Below, piece after piece: positions 1 to 5,242 of a stretch of 5,242 nucleotides of DNA. This DNA comes from Bacillota bacterium (GTDB lineage Bacteria; Bacillota; Limnochordia; Limnochordales; ZCTH02-B6). Both the position numbers and the translations under genes were made by a program. Where the stretch lies: positions 1 to 5,242 of the forward strand of contig QGSR01000151.1 in NCBI GenBank assembly GCA_003387805.1, given 5' to 3'. Under the pieces are notes generated by a model. The model was given only the letters and a program-made list of their open reading frames with translations, did no database searches and was not told the origin of the DNA. How positions within the stretch are numbered: the stretch's first letter is position 1; every line of letters begins with the position of its first letter.

Positions 1-1019
1 AGAAGGCCGTCACCGAGGCGGGCGCCGACTACGGCCTGCGGGTGGCCGTCGGCACCGGTCCGTTCCGCTTCGTCGACTGGGTGACGCAGTCGCACGTGAC
101 CCTGGAGCGGTTCGACGACTACTGGGGCGAGCCGGCCAAGGTGGAGCGGGTCGTCATCCGGGCCATTCCCGAAGGCACGGTCCGCGCCATCGAGCTTGAG
201 ACCGGCGGCGTCGACATCGCCTACGACCTCGAGCCCATCGACCGGATGCGCCTGGAGTTCAACCCGAACATCAAGATCTTCGCGACCGAGAGCTTGTCCG
301 CCAGCTACGTAGGCTTCAACGTGCAGAAGGCGCCCTTCGACAACCCGCTGGTGCGCCAGGCGGTCAACTACGCCATTGACGTGGAACCTCTCGTCGAGGT
401 GATTTACTCGGGCCAGGCCGTTCAGGCGTTCGGTCCTCTGTCCCCCAAGGTGTTCGGCGCGCACACGGAGCTGGAGCCGTATCCGTATGACCCGCAGAAG
501 GCGCGGGAGCTCCTGGCGGAGGCCGGCTATCCGAACGGGTTCCGGACCAGCATCTGGACCAACGACAACCCGCTCCGCATCCAGATCGCCGAGGCGCTGC
601 AGCAGAACCTGGCGGACATCGGCGTGCAGGCGGACGTGGAGATCGTCGAGTGGGGCGCGTATCTGGAGAACACCGGCGCCGGCCTGCACGACATGTTCAT
701 CCTCGGCTGGGTGACGGTGACGGCCGACGCGGACTACGGCCTGTACGCGCTGTTCCACAGCTCGCAGCACGGCAGCGCCGGCAACCGCACGTTCTACACC
801 AACGAGCGGGTGGACGAGTTGCTAGACTTCGCGCGTTCGACCAGCGATCCGGACGCCCGCCTGGCGGCCTACTTCGAAGTGCAGGAGATTCTGCGCGAAG
901 AGGCGCCGTGGGTGTTCCTGCTGTTCCCGCTGAACATTGACGGCACGCGGGCCAACATCGACGGCTTCGTCCCCCACCCCGCGGGTCATCACTACCTGGG
1001 GCGCGTCAGCAAGAACTAA
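1..1019 (+). CDS. ABC transporter substrate-binding protein, family 5 (peptide/nickel class), 5'-truncated
   Basis: This is the C-terminal 338 residues of an extracellular solute-binding protein of the SBP_bac_5 type (DppA/OppA/NikA class), which captures a peptide or other small solute outside the membrane and hands it to the paired permeases. The reading frame is open from base 3 to the TAA at 1017-1019, so the start, signal peptide and any lipobox cysteine lie left of the window. Family signatures are visible: VGTGPFRFVDW near bases 45-80, then LERFDDYWG; an RAIELETGGVDIAYDL stretch at about 184-231; VRQAVNYAID near 352-381; and YPYDPQKARELLAEAGYPNG around 478-540. The C-terminus (IDGFVPHPAGHHYLG) is also typical. 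Typical members have about 500-600 residues, so well over a third is missing. Two matching permease genes follow on the same strand. Ligand specificity cannot be read from the sequence; opines, glutathione, nickel or oligosaccharides are possible besides peptides. Confidence 0.95.
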   Translation, partial: KAVTEAGADYGLRVAVGTGPFRFVDWVTQSHVTLERFDDYWGEPAKVERVVIRAIPEGTVRAIELETGGVDIAYDLEPIDRMRLEFNPNIKIFATESLSASYVGFNVQKAPFDNPLVRQAVNYAIDVEPLVEVIYSGQAVQAFGPLSPKVFGAHTELEPYPYDPQKARELLAEAGYPNGFRTSIWTNDNPLRIQIAEALQQNLADIGVQADVEIVEWGAYLENTGAGLHDMFILGWVTVTADADYGLYALFHSSQHGSAGNRTFYTNERVDELLDFARSTSDPDARLAAYFEVQEILREEAPWVFLLFPLNIDGTRANIDGFVPHPAGHHYLGRVSKN

Positions 1020-1045
1020 GCCAGGCATCGCGACAGTCGTTCCCG

Positions 1046-1080
1046 AAAGGGGCCGGCTTGGGCCGGCCCCTCGTCCCTTT
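1046..1080 (+). terminator. GC-rich stem-loop with pyrimidine tail after the binding-protein gene
   Basis: Bases 1048-1057 (AGGGGCCGGC) pair perfectly with 1062-1071 (GCCGGCCCCT) around the loop TTGG, a 10-bp stem starting 29 bases after the stop codon. The tail (TCGTCCCTTTCTCT) is pyrimidine-rich but has only a three-T run, so termination would be partial at best. In binding-protein/permease operons such hairpins often protect the 3' end of the abundant binding-protein mRNA and lower downstream permease expression. That role is inferred here. It could also be a full terminator if the permeases have their own promoter, which I do not see. Confidence 0.6.
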
Positions 1081-1098
1081 CTCTATCCCGGGCGCGCC

Positions 1099-1124
1099 GC
1101 GAGCCGCAGGCGCCTGCGGCTCGC
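1099..1124. repeat. Perfect 26-bp palindrome between binding protein and permease
   Basis: Bases 1099-1111 (GCGAGCCGCAGGC) are the exact reverse complement of 1112-1124. The palindrome ends 33 bases before the permease GTG start and no T-tract follows it. It could be an mRNA stem-loop (second stabiliser or attenuator after the hairpin at 1048-1071), a REP-like element, or a dimeric regulator's operator. The sequence alone does not decide between these. Confidence 0.75.
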
Positions 1125-1157
1125 CGCAGATCGCTGCAGTTGGGGGACTAAGACACC

Positions 1158-2087
1158 GTGGGACAGTATGTGCTCAGACGTCTTCTGATGCTGATTCCGG
1201 TTCTGTTCGGCGTCAGCATCATCGTTTTTTCGATCATGCAGCTGACCCCGGGCGACCCGGCGCTGCTGGCCCTGGGCGAGTTCGCGCCGCCCGAGCAGCT
1301 GGAGGCGCTGCGGGAACAGCTGGGGCTCAACGATCCGCCGCACGTGCAGTACCTCCGCTGGGTGAGCAAAGCCGCGCAGCTGGACTTGGGCCAGTCGCTG
1401 CGGTCCCGGCGGCCGGTCACCGAAGAAATCGCGTCGCGCCTGCCGGCCACCGGGCAGCTGGCCCTGTACGCGGTGACGTTCGCGGCGCTGATTGGCATTC
1501 CCGCCGGCGTCATCTCCGCCACGCGGCCCAATTCGTTGGTCGACAACGCCGTCACCGTGGCCGCGCTGGCCGGCGTCTCCATGCCGGTGTTCTGGCAGGC
1601 GCTGATGCTCATGATCATATTTTCCGTCCATTACAACCTGCTGCCGTCATCGGGCATGGTGGACGGCTGGAAGTCCTTCGTGCTGCCCGTTGTCACGCTG
1701 GGCACCAGCACCACCGCGGGCATCGCCCGCATGACCCGGGCCACCATGCTCGAGGCGCTGCAGCAGGACTACGTGCGGACGGCACGGGCCAAAGGCCTGT
1801 CGGAGCGGGTGGTCGTCTACCGGCACACGCTGCGCAACGCGCTGATCCCCGTCGTGACCATCATCGGGCTGGAGTTCGGCGGATTGATGGCCGGCGCGGT
1901 GGTGACGGAGACCATTTTCGCGTGGCCGGGCATCGGCCGGCTGGTGGTGGACGCGATCCGGACGAAAGACTTCCCCCTGGTTCAGGGCACGATCTTGACG
2001 TTCGCCGTCGTGTACGTCTTCATTAACTTGATTGTCGACCTTATCTACGCATATCTCGACCCGCGCTTGCGGGTGCGGTACAACTGA
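1158..2087 (+). CDS. ABC transporter permease, DppB/OppB type
   Basis: A 309-residue inner-membrane permease that pairs with the downstream DppC-type protein to form the translocation channel of a peptide/nickel-class importer. It begins with GTG at 1158, behind a GGGGGA stretch (1142-1147). The N-terminus is the classic one for this family: YVLRRLLMLIPVLFGVSIIV and then LTPGDP (residues 29-34), a first membrane helix followed by an extracytoplasmic segment. The DLGQSLRSRRPVTEEI motif lies at about 76-91. Hydrophobic helices follow, at roughly 98-120, 130-155, 170-190, 228-250 and 275-300. The cytoplasmic EAA loop, which docks onto the ATPase, is at about 204-232 (DYVRTARAKGL, with the conserved glycine at 213). 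Length and ending (YLDPRLR) match intact family members. Thirteen bases separate it from the next permease, consistent with cotranscription. Substrate is not predictable from this gene. Confidence 0.95.
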   Translation: MGQYVLRRLLMLIPVLFGVSIIVFSIMQLTPGDPALLALGEFAPPEQLEALREQLGLNDPPHVQYLRWVSKAAQLDLGQSLRSRRPVTEEIASRLPATGQLALYAVTFAALIGIPAGVISATRPNSLVDNAVTVAALAGVSMPVFWQALMLMIIFSVHYNLLPSSGMVDGWKSFVLPVVTLGTSTTAGIARMTRATMLEALQQDYVRTARAKGLSERVVVYRHTLRNALIPVVTIIGLEFGGLMAGAVVTETIFAWPGIGRLVVDAIRTKDFPLVQGTILTFAVVYVFINLIVDLIYAYLDPRLRVRYN

Positions 2088-2088
2088 C

Positions 2089-2094
2089 GGAGGG
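2089..2094 (+). promoter_or_regulatory. Shine-Dalgarno site fixing the GTG start of the second permease
   Basis: GGAGGG at 2089-2094 sits six bases before GTG 2101 and begins just after the TGA of the first permease. It supports 2101 over the upstream in-frame ATG at 2032, which lies inside the first permease, and over the internal ATG at 2119, which has no comparable site. Confidence 0.8.
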
Positions 2095-2100
2095 TCCGCC

Positions 2101-2979
2101 GTGGCTGCTGAAGTGTCGATGGAACGGACGGCGGCGGTCTACGATCCGCGCCGGCAGGCTCTGCGCCGGGTGCTGCGGAACCGCAAGGCCGTCTTCGGCA
2201 TGATTTTCCTGAGCATCATCATCTTGTCGGCGGTGCTCGCGCCCTGGATCAGCCCGCACGACCCGTACCGCCAGGATCTCCGCAACCGTCTGCAGGGCTC
2301 CAGCTCCGAGCACTGGCTGGGCACGGACCATCTGGGCCGCGACTTGTTCACCCGCATCGTCTACGGCGGCCGGGTGTCGCTGCGGGTGGGCTTCTTCTCC
2401 GTCGGCATCGCCTTGCTCATCGGCGGCACTATGGGCCTTCTGGGCGGCTACTTCGGCGGCTGGCTCGATACGCTGGTGATGCGCATCGTCGACGTGCTGC
2501 TGGCCATGCCGGGCTTCTTGCTGGCTTTGGCCATCGTGGCCGCGCTTGGATCGTCCATGACCAACGTGACTATCGCCGTGGGCATCGCGTACGCGCCCGG
2601 GCTGGCCCGGGTGACCCGATCCGCCGTCATGGGCGTGCGGGAGTACGAGTACGTGTCGGCGGCCCGGGCCGCGGGCGCAGGCGACTTGCGCATTATGTTC
2701 CGCCACATTTTGCCCAACTCCATGGGACCGATTATCGTCCAGTGCACTTTGATCATGGCGGGCGCGATTTTGTCCGCGGCGGCTCTCAGCTTCCTCGGCA
2801 TGGGCGCGCAGCCGCCGACGGCCGAGTGGGGCGCCATGCTCAGCGCCGCGCGGCCCTTTATCCGGGTGGCTCACCATGCGGTGACGTACCCGGGCCTGGC
2901 CATCATGCTGACGGTGCTGTCCCTCAACATGCTGGGCGACGGCCTGCGGGACGCGTTCGACCCGCGCATGCGAAGCTGA
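2101..2979 (+). CDS. ABC transporter permease, DppC/OppC type
   Basis: A 292-residue inner-membrane permease, the second half of the channel begun by the preceding DppB-type gene. The charged cytoplasmic N-terminus (about 1-32, with [17 protein letters not shown]) leads into a first helix at about 34-52 ([17 protein letters not shown]), the OppC_N region. Next comes the hallmark loop [20 protein letters not shown], with GTDHLGRD at residues 74-81, followed by RVSLRVG. Later helices lie at about 100-120, 130-160, 215-240 and 260-280. The EAA loop is at about 183-211 ([20 protein letters not shown], conserved glycine at 192), and the protein ends with [14 protein letters not shown] as usual for the family. 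In dpp/opp operons one or two ATPase genes normally come next. Here an oxidoreductase follows after 97 bases, so the energising ATPases are upstream of the window or supplied in trans. Confidence 0.95.
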   Translation: MAAEVSMERTAAVYDPRRQALRRVLRNRKAVFGMIFLSIIILSAVLAPWISPHDPYRQDLRNRLQGSSSEHWLGTDHLGRDLFTRIVYGGRVSLRVGFFSVGIALLIGGTMGLLGGYFGGWLDTLVMRIVDVLLAMPGFLLALAIVAALGSSMTNVTIAVGIAYAPGLARVTRSAVMGVREYEYVSAARAAGAGDLRIMFRHILPNSMGPIIVQCTLIMAGAILSAAALSFLGMGAQPPTAEWGAMLSAARPFIRVAHHAVTYPGLAIMLTVLSLNMLGDGLRDAFDPRMRS

Positions 2980-2989
2980 CGCCGCGCCC

Positions 2990-3007
2990 GCCGGCCCGCT
3001 GGCCGGT
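2990..3007 (+). other. Short stem-loop after the permease operon
   Basis: CCGGCC at 2991-2996 pairs with GGCCGG at 3001-3006 around the loop CGCT, and a G-T wobble (2990/3007) extends the stem to seven pairs. It starts 11 bases after the permease stop. No T-run follows, so it is a weak candidate for an intrinsic terminator; an mRNA 3'-end stabiliser or a chance GC hairpin are equally possible. Confidence 0.35.
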
Positions 3008-3008
3008 A

Positions 3009-3037
3009 TGGACACCTCCCGTTGGAAGGATTATGGT
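3009..3037 (+). promoter_or_regulatory. Candidate sigma-70/sigma-A promoter for the oxidoreductase
   Basis: TGGACA at 3009-3014 matches the -35 consensus at five of six positions. TATGGT at 3032-3037, after a 17-bp spacer, matches the -10 consensus at four of six. Transcription would start near 3044 and leave a leader of about 33 bases before TTG 3077. The surrounding 2998-3060 stretch is less GC-rich than the genes around it. The match was found by eye and is only suggestive. Confidence 0.4.
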
Positions 3038-3063
3038 CATGGGAGCCGGAAGCGTGTAACGAC

Positions 3064-3070
3064 GGAGGTG
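3064..3070 (+). promoter_or_regulatory. Shine-Dalgarno site fixing the TTG start of the oxidoreductase
   Basis: GGAGGTG at 3064-3070 lies six bases before TTG 3077, near-ideal for complementarity to 16S rRNA and for spacing. An in-frame ATG at 3008 would add 23 residues (beginning [12 protein letters not shown]) that look non-conserved, has no such site, and would place the start before the candidate -10 box. Confidence 0.8.
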
Positions 3071-3076
3071 TCCTGT

Positions 3077-4126
3077 TTGGAACTGGGGCTTGTGTCGTTT
3101 GTTGAATCCACGCCGCTGGCCGACTCGGGCAAAGTCCTGAGCCCCGAGGAGCGGCTGCGCAATTTGATGGAAGAAATCGAGCTGGCGGACCAGCTGGGCC
3201 TGGACGTCTTCGGCATCGGCGAACACCACCGACCCGACTACGTGTCGTCGGCGCCGGCGGTCATCATGGCCGCCGCGGCCGCCCGCACGAAAAACATCCG
3301 CCTCTCCAGCGCCGTGACGGTGCTGAGCTCGGACGATCCGGTCCGGGTATACCAGCAGTTCGCCACGGTGGATCTTCTCTCGGGCGGCCGGGTGGAAATT
3401 ATGGTGGGCCGCGGCTCGTTCATCGAGTCGTTTCCGCTGTTCGGCTACGATTTGCACGACTACGACGAGCTGTTCGAAGAGAAGCTGGAGCTGCTGCTCG
3501 AAATCATCCGGAACGAAAAAGTCACGTGGTCCGGCAAGCACCGCCCCGCCATTCCGGGCCTGGGCGTCTACCCGCGGGCCAAGCAGGAGCGGCTGCCGGT
3601 GTGGATCGCCGTGGGCGGCACGCCCGAGTCCGCCGTGCGGGCGGGCCGGCTGGGGCTGCCCATGGCCATTGCCATCATCGGCGGCTTGCCCGAACGATTC
3701 AGCGTGTTTGCGGAGCTGCACCGCCGGGCGGCGGAGCAGGCGGGCCACCCCCGGCCGCCGCTGAGCATCAACTCCCACGGCTTCATCGCCGACACGTCCC
3801 AGGAGGCCATGGACATCGCCTACCCGGCGTTCAAGTACCAGATGGACCGCATCGGCCGGGAGCGAGGCTGGCCGCCCATGACCCGGGAGCAGTTCGAGGC
3901 GTCGTGCACGCTGCGGGGCGCCAACTTCGTCGGCAGCCCGCAGCAAGTTATCGACAAGATCTTGTACCAATACGAGATTTTCGGCCACGACCGCTTCACG
4001 CTGCAAATCACCGTCGGCTCCATGCCCCACGACAAGGTGATGCGGGCCATCGAGCTGTTCGGCACGGAAGTGGCGCCGGTGGTGCGCAAGGAAGTGGCCC
4101 GGAAGCGGTCGGGCGGCAGCGCGTAG
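3077..4126 (+). CDS. LLM-class (luciferase-like) flavin-dependent oxidoreductase
   Basis: A 349-residue cytoplasmic protein of the bacterial luciferase-like superfamily, TIM-barrel enzymes that use reduced FMN or coenzyme F420 for monooxygenation or related redox reactions. The TTG start gives [12 protein letters not shown], the first beta strand at the expected place. Recognisable segments are [19 protein letters not shown] (about 37-55), the run of [40 protein letters not shown] (84-104), [15 protein letters not shown] (111-125), [19 protein letters not shown] (175-193) and, near the C-terminus, [14 protein letters not shown]. From memory, the [13 protein letters not shown] and [13 protein letters not shown] blocks resemble the LLM subfamily represented by the Agrobacterium structure 2I7G, whose physiological substrate I do not know. 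Length is normal for an intact member. The gene follows the importer on the same strand with a candidate promoter of its own, so a link to catabolism of the imported solute is inference. Confidence 0.92.
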   Translation: MELGLVSFVESTPLADSGKVLSPEERLRNLMEEIELADQLGLDVFGIGEHHRPDYVSSAPAVIMAAAAARTKNIRLSSAVTVLSSDDPVRVYQQFATVDLLSGGRVEIMVGRGSFIESFPLFGYDLHDYDELFEEKLELLLEIIRNEKVTWSGKHRPAIPGLGVYPRAKQERLPVWIAVGGTPESAVRAGRLGLPMAIAIIGGLPERFSVFAELHRRAAEQAGHPRPPLSINSHGFIADTSQEAMDIAYPAFKYQMDRIGRERGWPPMTREQFEASCTLRGANFVGSPQQVIDKILYQYEIFGHDRFTLQITVGSMPHDKVMRAIELFGTEVAPVVRKEVARKRSGGSA

Positions 4127-4132
4127 CGTTTC

Positions 4133-4164
4133 GGCGCGCCGGGCGGAGAAAGCGCCGGCGCGCC
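4133..4164. terminator. GC-rich inverted repeat between convergent genes
   Basis: GGCGCGCCGG at 4133-4142 pairs exactly with CCGGCGCGCC at 4155-4164, with a 12-base loop. The + gene stops six bases before it and the - gene stops 28 bases beyond it, the usual place for a bidirectional terminator. Neither side has a T-run (AGCCCCCC on the + side, GAAACG on the - side). It may act as a weak terminator, an RNA stabiliser, or with Rho. Confidence 0.45.
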
Positions 4165-4192
4165 AGCCCCCCATGGCAGCCCGGCCCCGCCG

Positions 4193-4831
4193 TCAGCGCA
4201 GCAACGCGATGGCCGCGAAGTGGGCGCCACTGCCGGCCATGACGAACAGGTGCCAGATTTCATGGAAGCCGAAACGGTCGGGCAGCGGGTTGGGCCACTT
4301 GAACCCGTAGATGGCTGCGCCGACGGTGTAGAACAGGCCGCCGACGCCCAGCCAGATCAAGCTGGGCGTCTCCACGGACTGCACCAGCGGATACACGGCC
4401 ACCACCACCAGCCAGCCCATCAAGACGTAGAAACCGGTGGAAAGCCAGCGCGGGGCGTTCATCCAAAAGAGCTTGATGACCGCGCCGGCCAGCGCCAGCC
4501 CCCAGATGGTGCCCAGCAGCGACCAGCCCCACGGCCCCCGCAGCGGCAGCAGGCAAAACGGCGTGTACGACCCGGCGATCATAAAGAAAATCATGACGTG
4601 GTCCAGCTTGCGCAGCAGCAGCGTCACCTTCGGCGACGCCTTCACCGCGTGGTAGATGCCGCTGGCGCTGTACAGCAAAATCATGCTGACGCCGAACGTG
4701 ACGAAGGCGGCCAGATGCCACGGCCCCCGGTCCAGCCCGATGACGATCAAATATACCAACCCGACCACCGACAGCGCCGCCCCCGCGAGGTGCGTCAGCG
4801 CGTTGACGGGCTCCTTCAAAACTTGTTTCAC
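4193..4831 (-). CDS. trhA: Hemolysin III / PAQR family membrane protein (TrhA type)
   Basis: A 212-residue integral membrane protein with about seven helices (roughly 15-33, 40-60, 76-96, 101-121, 131-149, 156-175 and 189-210). It is related to the hemolysin III proteins of Bacillus and to eukaryotic PAQR receptors. Family motifs are complete: KEPVNALTHLAG at 6-17; SASGIYH with Ser57 and His61; LRKLDHVMIF with Asp77; GSYTPF at 87-92; and FHEIWH with His190 and His194. By analogy with the adiponectin receptor zinc site (Ser-x3-His, Asp, His-x3-His) these residues should form the buried metal site of a hydrolase-like fold. Bacterial members have been tied to membrane homeostasis; haemolytic activity should not be assumed. 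The GTG at 4831 is preferred because homology begins at once after it. In-frame ATGs at 4903 and 4954 give arginine-rich extensions, and the latter lies within the upstream gene's terminator. It faces the oxidoreductase convergently. Confidence 0.93.
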   Translation of the reverse strand: MKQVLKEPVNALTHLAGAALSVVGLVYLIVIGLDRGPWHLAAFVTFGVSMILLYSASGIYHAVKASPKVTLLLRKLDHVMIFFMIAGSYTPFCLLPLRGPWGWSLLGTIWGLALAGAVIKLFWMNAPRWLSTGFYVLMGWLVVVAVYPLVQSVETPSLIWLGVGGLFYTVGAAIYGFKWPNPLPDRFGFHEIWHLFVMAGSGAHFAAIALLR

Positions 4832-4843
4832 GAAATGACGTGG

Positions 4844-4851
4844 CCACCTTT
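4844..4851 (-). promoter_or_regulatory. Probable ribosome binding site of the hemolysin III gene
   Basis: Read on the - strand, AAAGGTGG (4851-4844) is the only purine-rich Shine-Dalgarno-like stretch close to GTG 4831. The 12-base gap is longer than ideal, so the alternative in-frame GTG at 4864, preceded by a G-run and giving 223 residues, is not fully excluded. Confidence 0.5.
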
Positions 4852-4871
4852 CGATGCTCCGCACGCCCCCG

Positions 4872-4885
4872 CGGCCCCGGGGCCG
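4872..4885. repeat. 14-bp GC palindrome in the leader of the hemolysin III gene
   Basis: CGGCCCCGGGGCCG is its own reverse complement and lies 40 bases upstream of the chosen GTG. A second 10-bp palindrome (CGCGGCCGCG) is at 4911-4920. In DNA this GC-rich such short palindromes can occur by chance. They could fold in a leader RNA, but no function can be assigned. Confidence 0.3.
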
Positions 4886-4938
4886 ATGCGTTGGTTCAAG
4901 CATGGCACAACGCGGCCGCGCAAGCAAGGGATTTTTGG

Positions 4939-4960
4939 AAAAAGTCCGGCACATAGCCGG
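4939..4960 (-). terminator. Intrinsic terminator of the right-edge gene
   Basis: Directly after the TGA (4963-4961), the - strand reads CCGGC, loop TATGT, GCCGG, then ACTTTTT. This is a 5-bp all-GC stem (4960-4956 with 4950-4946) followed by five T's at 4943-4939. The stem is short, but the T-run in otherwise GC-rich DNA makes it the most convincing intrinsic terminator in the window. It separates the right-edge gene from the hemolysin III gene. Confidence 0.65.
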
Positions 4961-5242
4961 TCAGCGCCGCAGGACCGCGCCCCGGACAACCCGCCTGAGC
5001 CCGCGGAACAACCGGCCGTTGAAAATGTCCAGCAGCCCGTGGAGCAGCGTGCGGTTGAGACCCGCGGCGCCGCCCATCACCAGCGTGCGCAGCGTCATCT
5101 GGGCCAGCACCTCGTCCATGCGGCGGGTCATGGGGCTACCAGGGTCGTCTTTGAGGAAACGCCGGGCCACGGCCGGCGCGACGGCGAGGAAAACCCGCGC
5201 CGCCCGCGACTCGCGCATGTCACCAAACGGCGTGTTGAGGGT
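4961..5242 (-). CDS. Unidentified protein, C-terminal 93 residues, truncated by window edge
   Basis: The frame is open from the right edge to the TGA at 4963-4961. Codons before the ATG at 5218 continue without a stop and read TLNTPFGD, so this is probably the tail of a larger gene rather than an 85-residue protein. The visible part looks helical and amphipathic, with the segments MRESRAARVFLAVAPAVARR, RRMDEVLAQMTLRTLVMGG and LLHGLLDIFNGRLFRGLRR, and an arginine-rich end. The pattern (T-P-x-G-D, a helical stretch, then MTLRTLV-GG and LLD-NGR) faintly recalls the helical tail after the fibronectin III-like domain of some glycoside hydrolase family 3 beta-glucosidases. That is from memory and weak, so no function is assigned. 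The terminator right after its stop supports this as a genuine gene end. Confidence 0.6.
   Translation of the reverse strand, partial: TLNTPFGDMRESRAARVFLAVAPAVARRFLKDDPGSPMTRRMDEVLAQMTLRTLVMGGAAGLNRTLLHGLLDIFNGRLFRGLRRVVRGAVLRR

Noticed and set aside
1058..2026. Plus-strand open frame of 322 residues overlapping the DppB-type permease in another frame
   Set aside because: Arg/Gly/Ala-rich with no membrane pattern or known motif. It would begin inside the hairpin at 1048-1071, and the permease frame fully explains the region.
2041..3015. Minus-strand open frame of 324 residues antisense to the DppC-type permease
   Set aside because: Low-complexity His/Arg/Gln/Ala-rich product, with the opposite strand strongly supported as a permease; a GC-driven shadow frame.
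2924..4174. Long minus-strand open frame (416 residues) antisense to the oxidoreductase
   Set aside because: Its product is rich in Arg, His, Gly and Ala with no recognisable domain. The opposite strand encodes a clear, full-length LLM protein with a good ribosome site. Long antisense frames are expected in GC-rich DNA.
4656..4838. Small plus-strand frame opposite the hemolysin III gene
   Set aside because: No ribosome site or family resemblance, and it lies wholly inside a well-supported gene on the other strand.
4896..4926. Possible minus-strand promoter for the hemolysin III gene (TTGCTT, 17-base gap, CATGCT)
   Set aside because: Each box matches consensus at only about three of six positions, which is no better than chance; not listed as a feature.
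4931..4949. Imperfect AT-centred inverted repeat (GGATTTTTGG / AAAAAGTCC)
   Set aside because: Best explained as the T-tract of the right-edge gene's terminator plus a neighbouring A-run; the stem has a mismatch and a very small loop.

Overview
The window is GC-rich bacterial chromosome, with strong G/C preference at third codon positions, tight gene spacing, GTG/TTG starts and good Shine-Dalgarno sites. The start of all three intact transport and oxidoreductase genes at GTG or TTG behind GGAGG-like sites, together with the protein types, would suit a high-GC Firmicute (Bacillota) or a similar thermophile-type lineage. That placement is inference from style only; no marker gene fixes the taxonomy.

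Left part (1-2979, + strand): an incomplete ABC-type peptide/nickel-class importer. It starts inside a family 5 extracellular solute-binding protein (1-1019, N-terminus outside the window). A 138-bp gap follows, holding a GC-rich hairpin with a pyrimidine tail and a perfect 26-bp palindrome. Two membrane permeases of the DppB and DppC types come next (1158-2087 and 2101-2979). No ATPase gene follows, so the DppD/DppF-type ATPases must lie upstream of the window or elsewhere in the genome.

Middle (2980-4126, + strand): a 97-bp gap with a small hairpin and a plausible sigma-70 type promoter, then a luciferase-like flavin-dependent oxidoreductase (TTG start at 3077). It may form a functional unit with the importer (uptake followed by oxidation of the solute), but the candidate promoter means it could also be transcribed separately.

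Right part (4127-5242): a short convergent gap with a strong GC hairpin. On the minus strand are a complete hemolysin III/PAQR-family membrane protein (4193-4831) and, upstream of it, the C-terminal 93 residues of a gene that runs off the right edge and ends in a good intrinsic terminator (4939-4960).

Every gene with a recognisable family is a known type. I see no CRISPR array, tRNA, rRNA, insertion sequence or phage gene, and nothing that amounts to an undescribed system. The points most worth a second look are the two stem-loops between binding protein and permease, the lack of ATPase genes beside an oxidoreductase, and the unidentified gene at the right edge.
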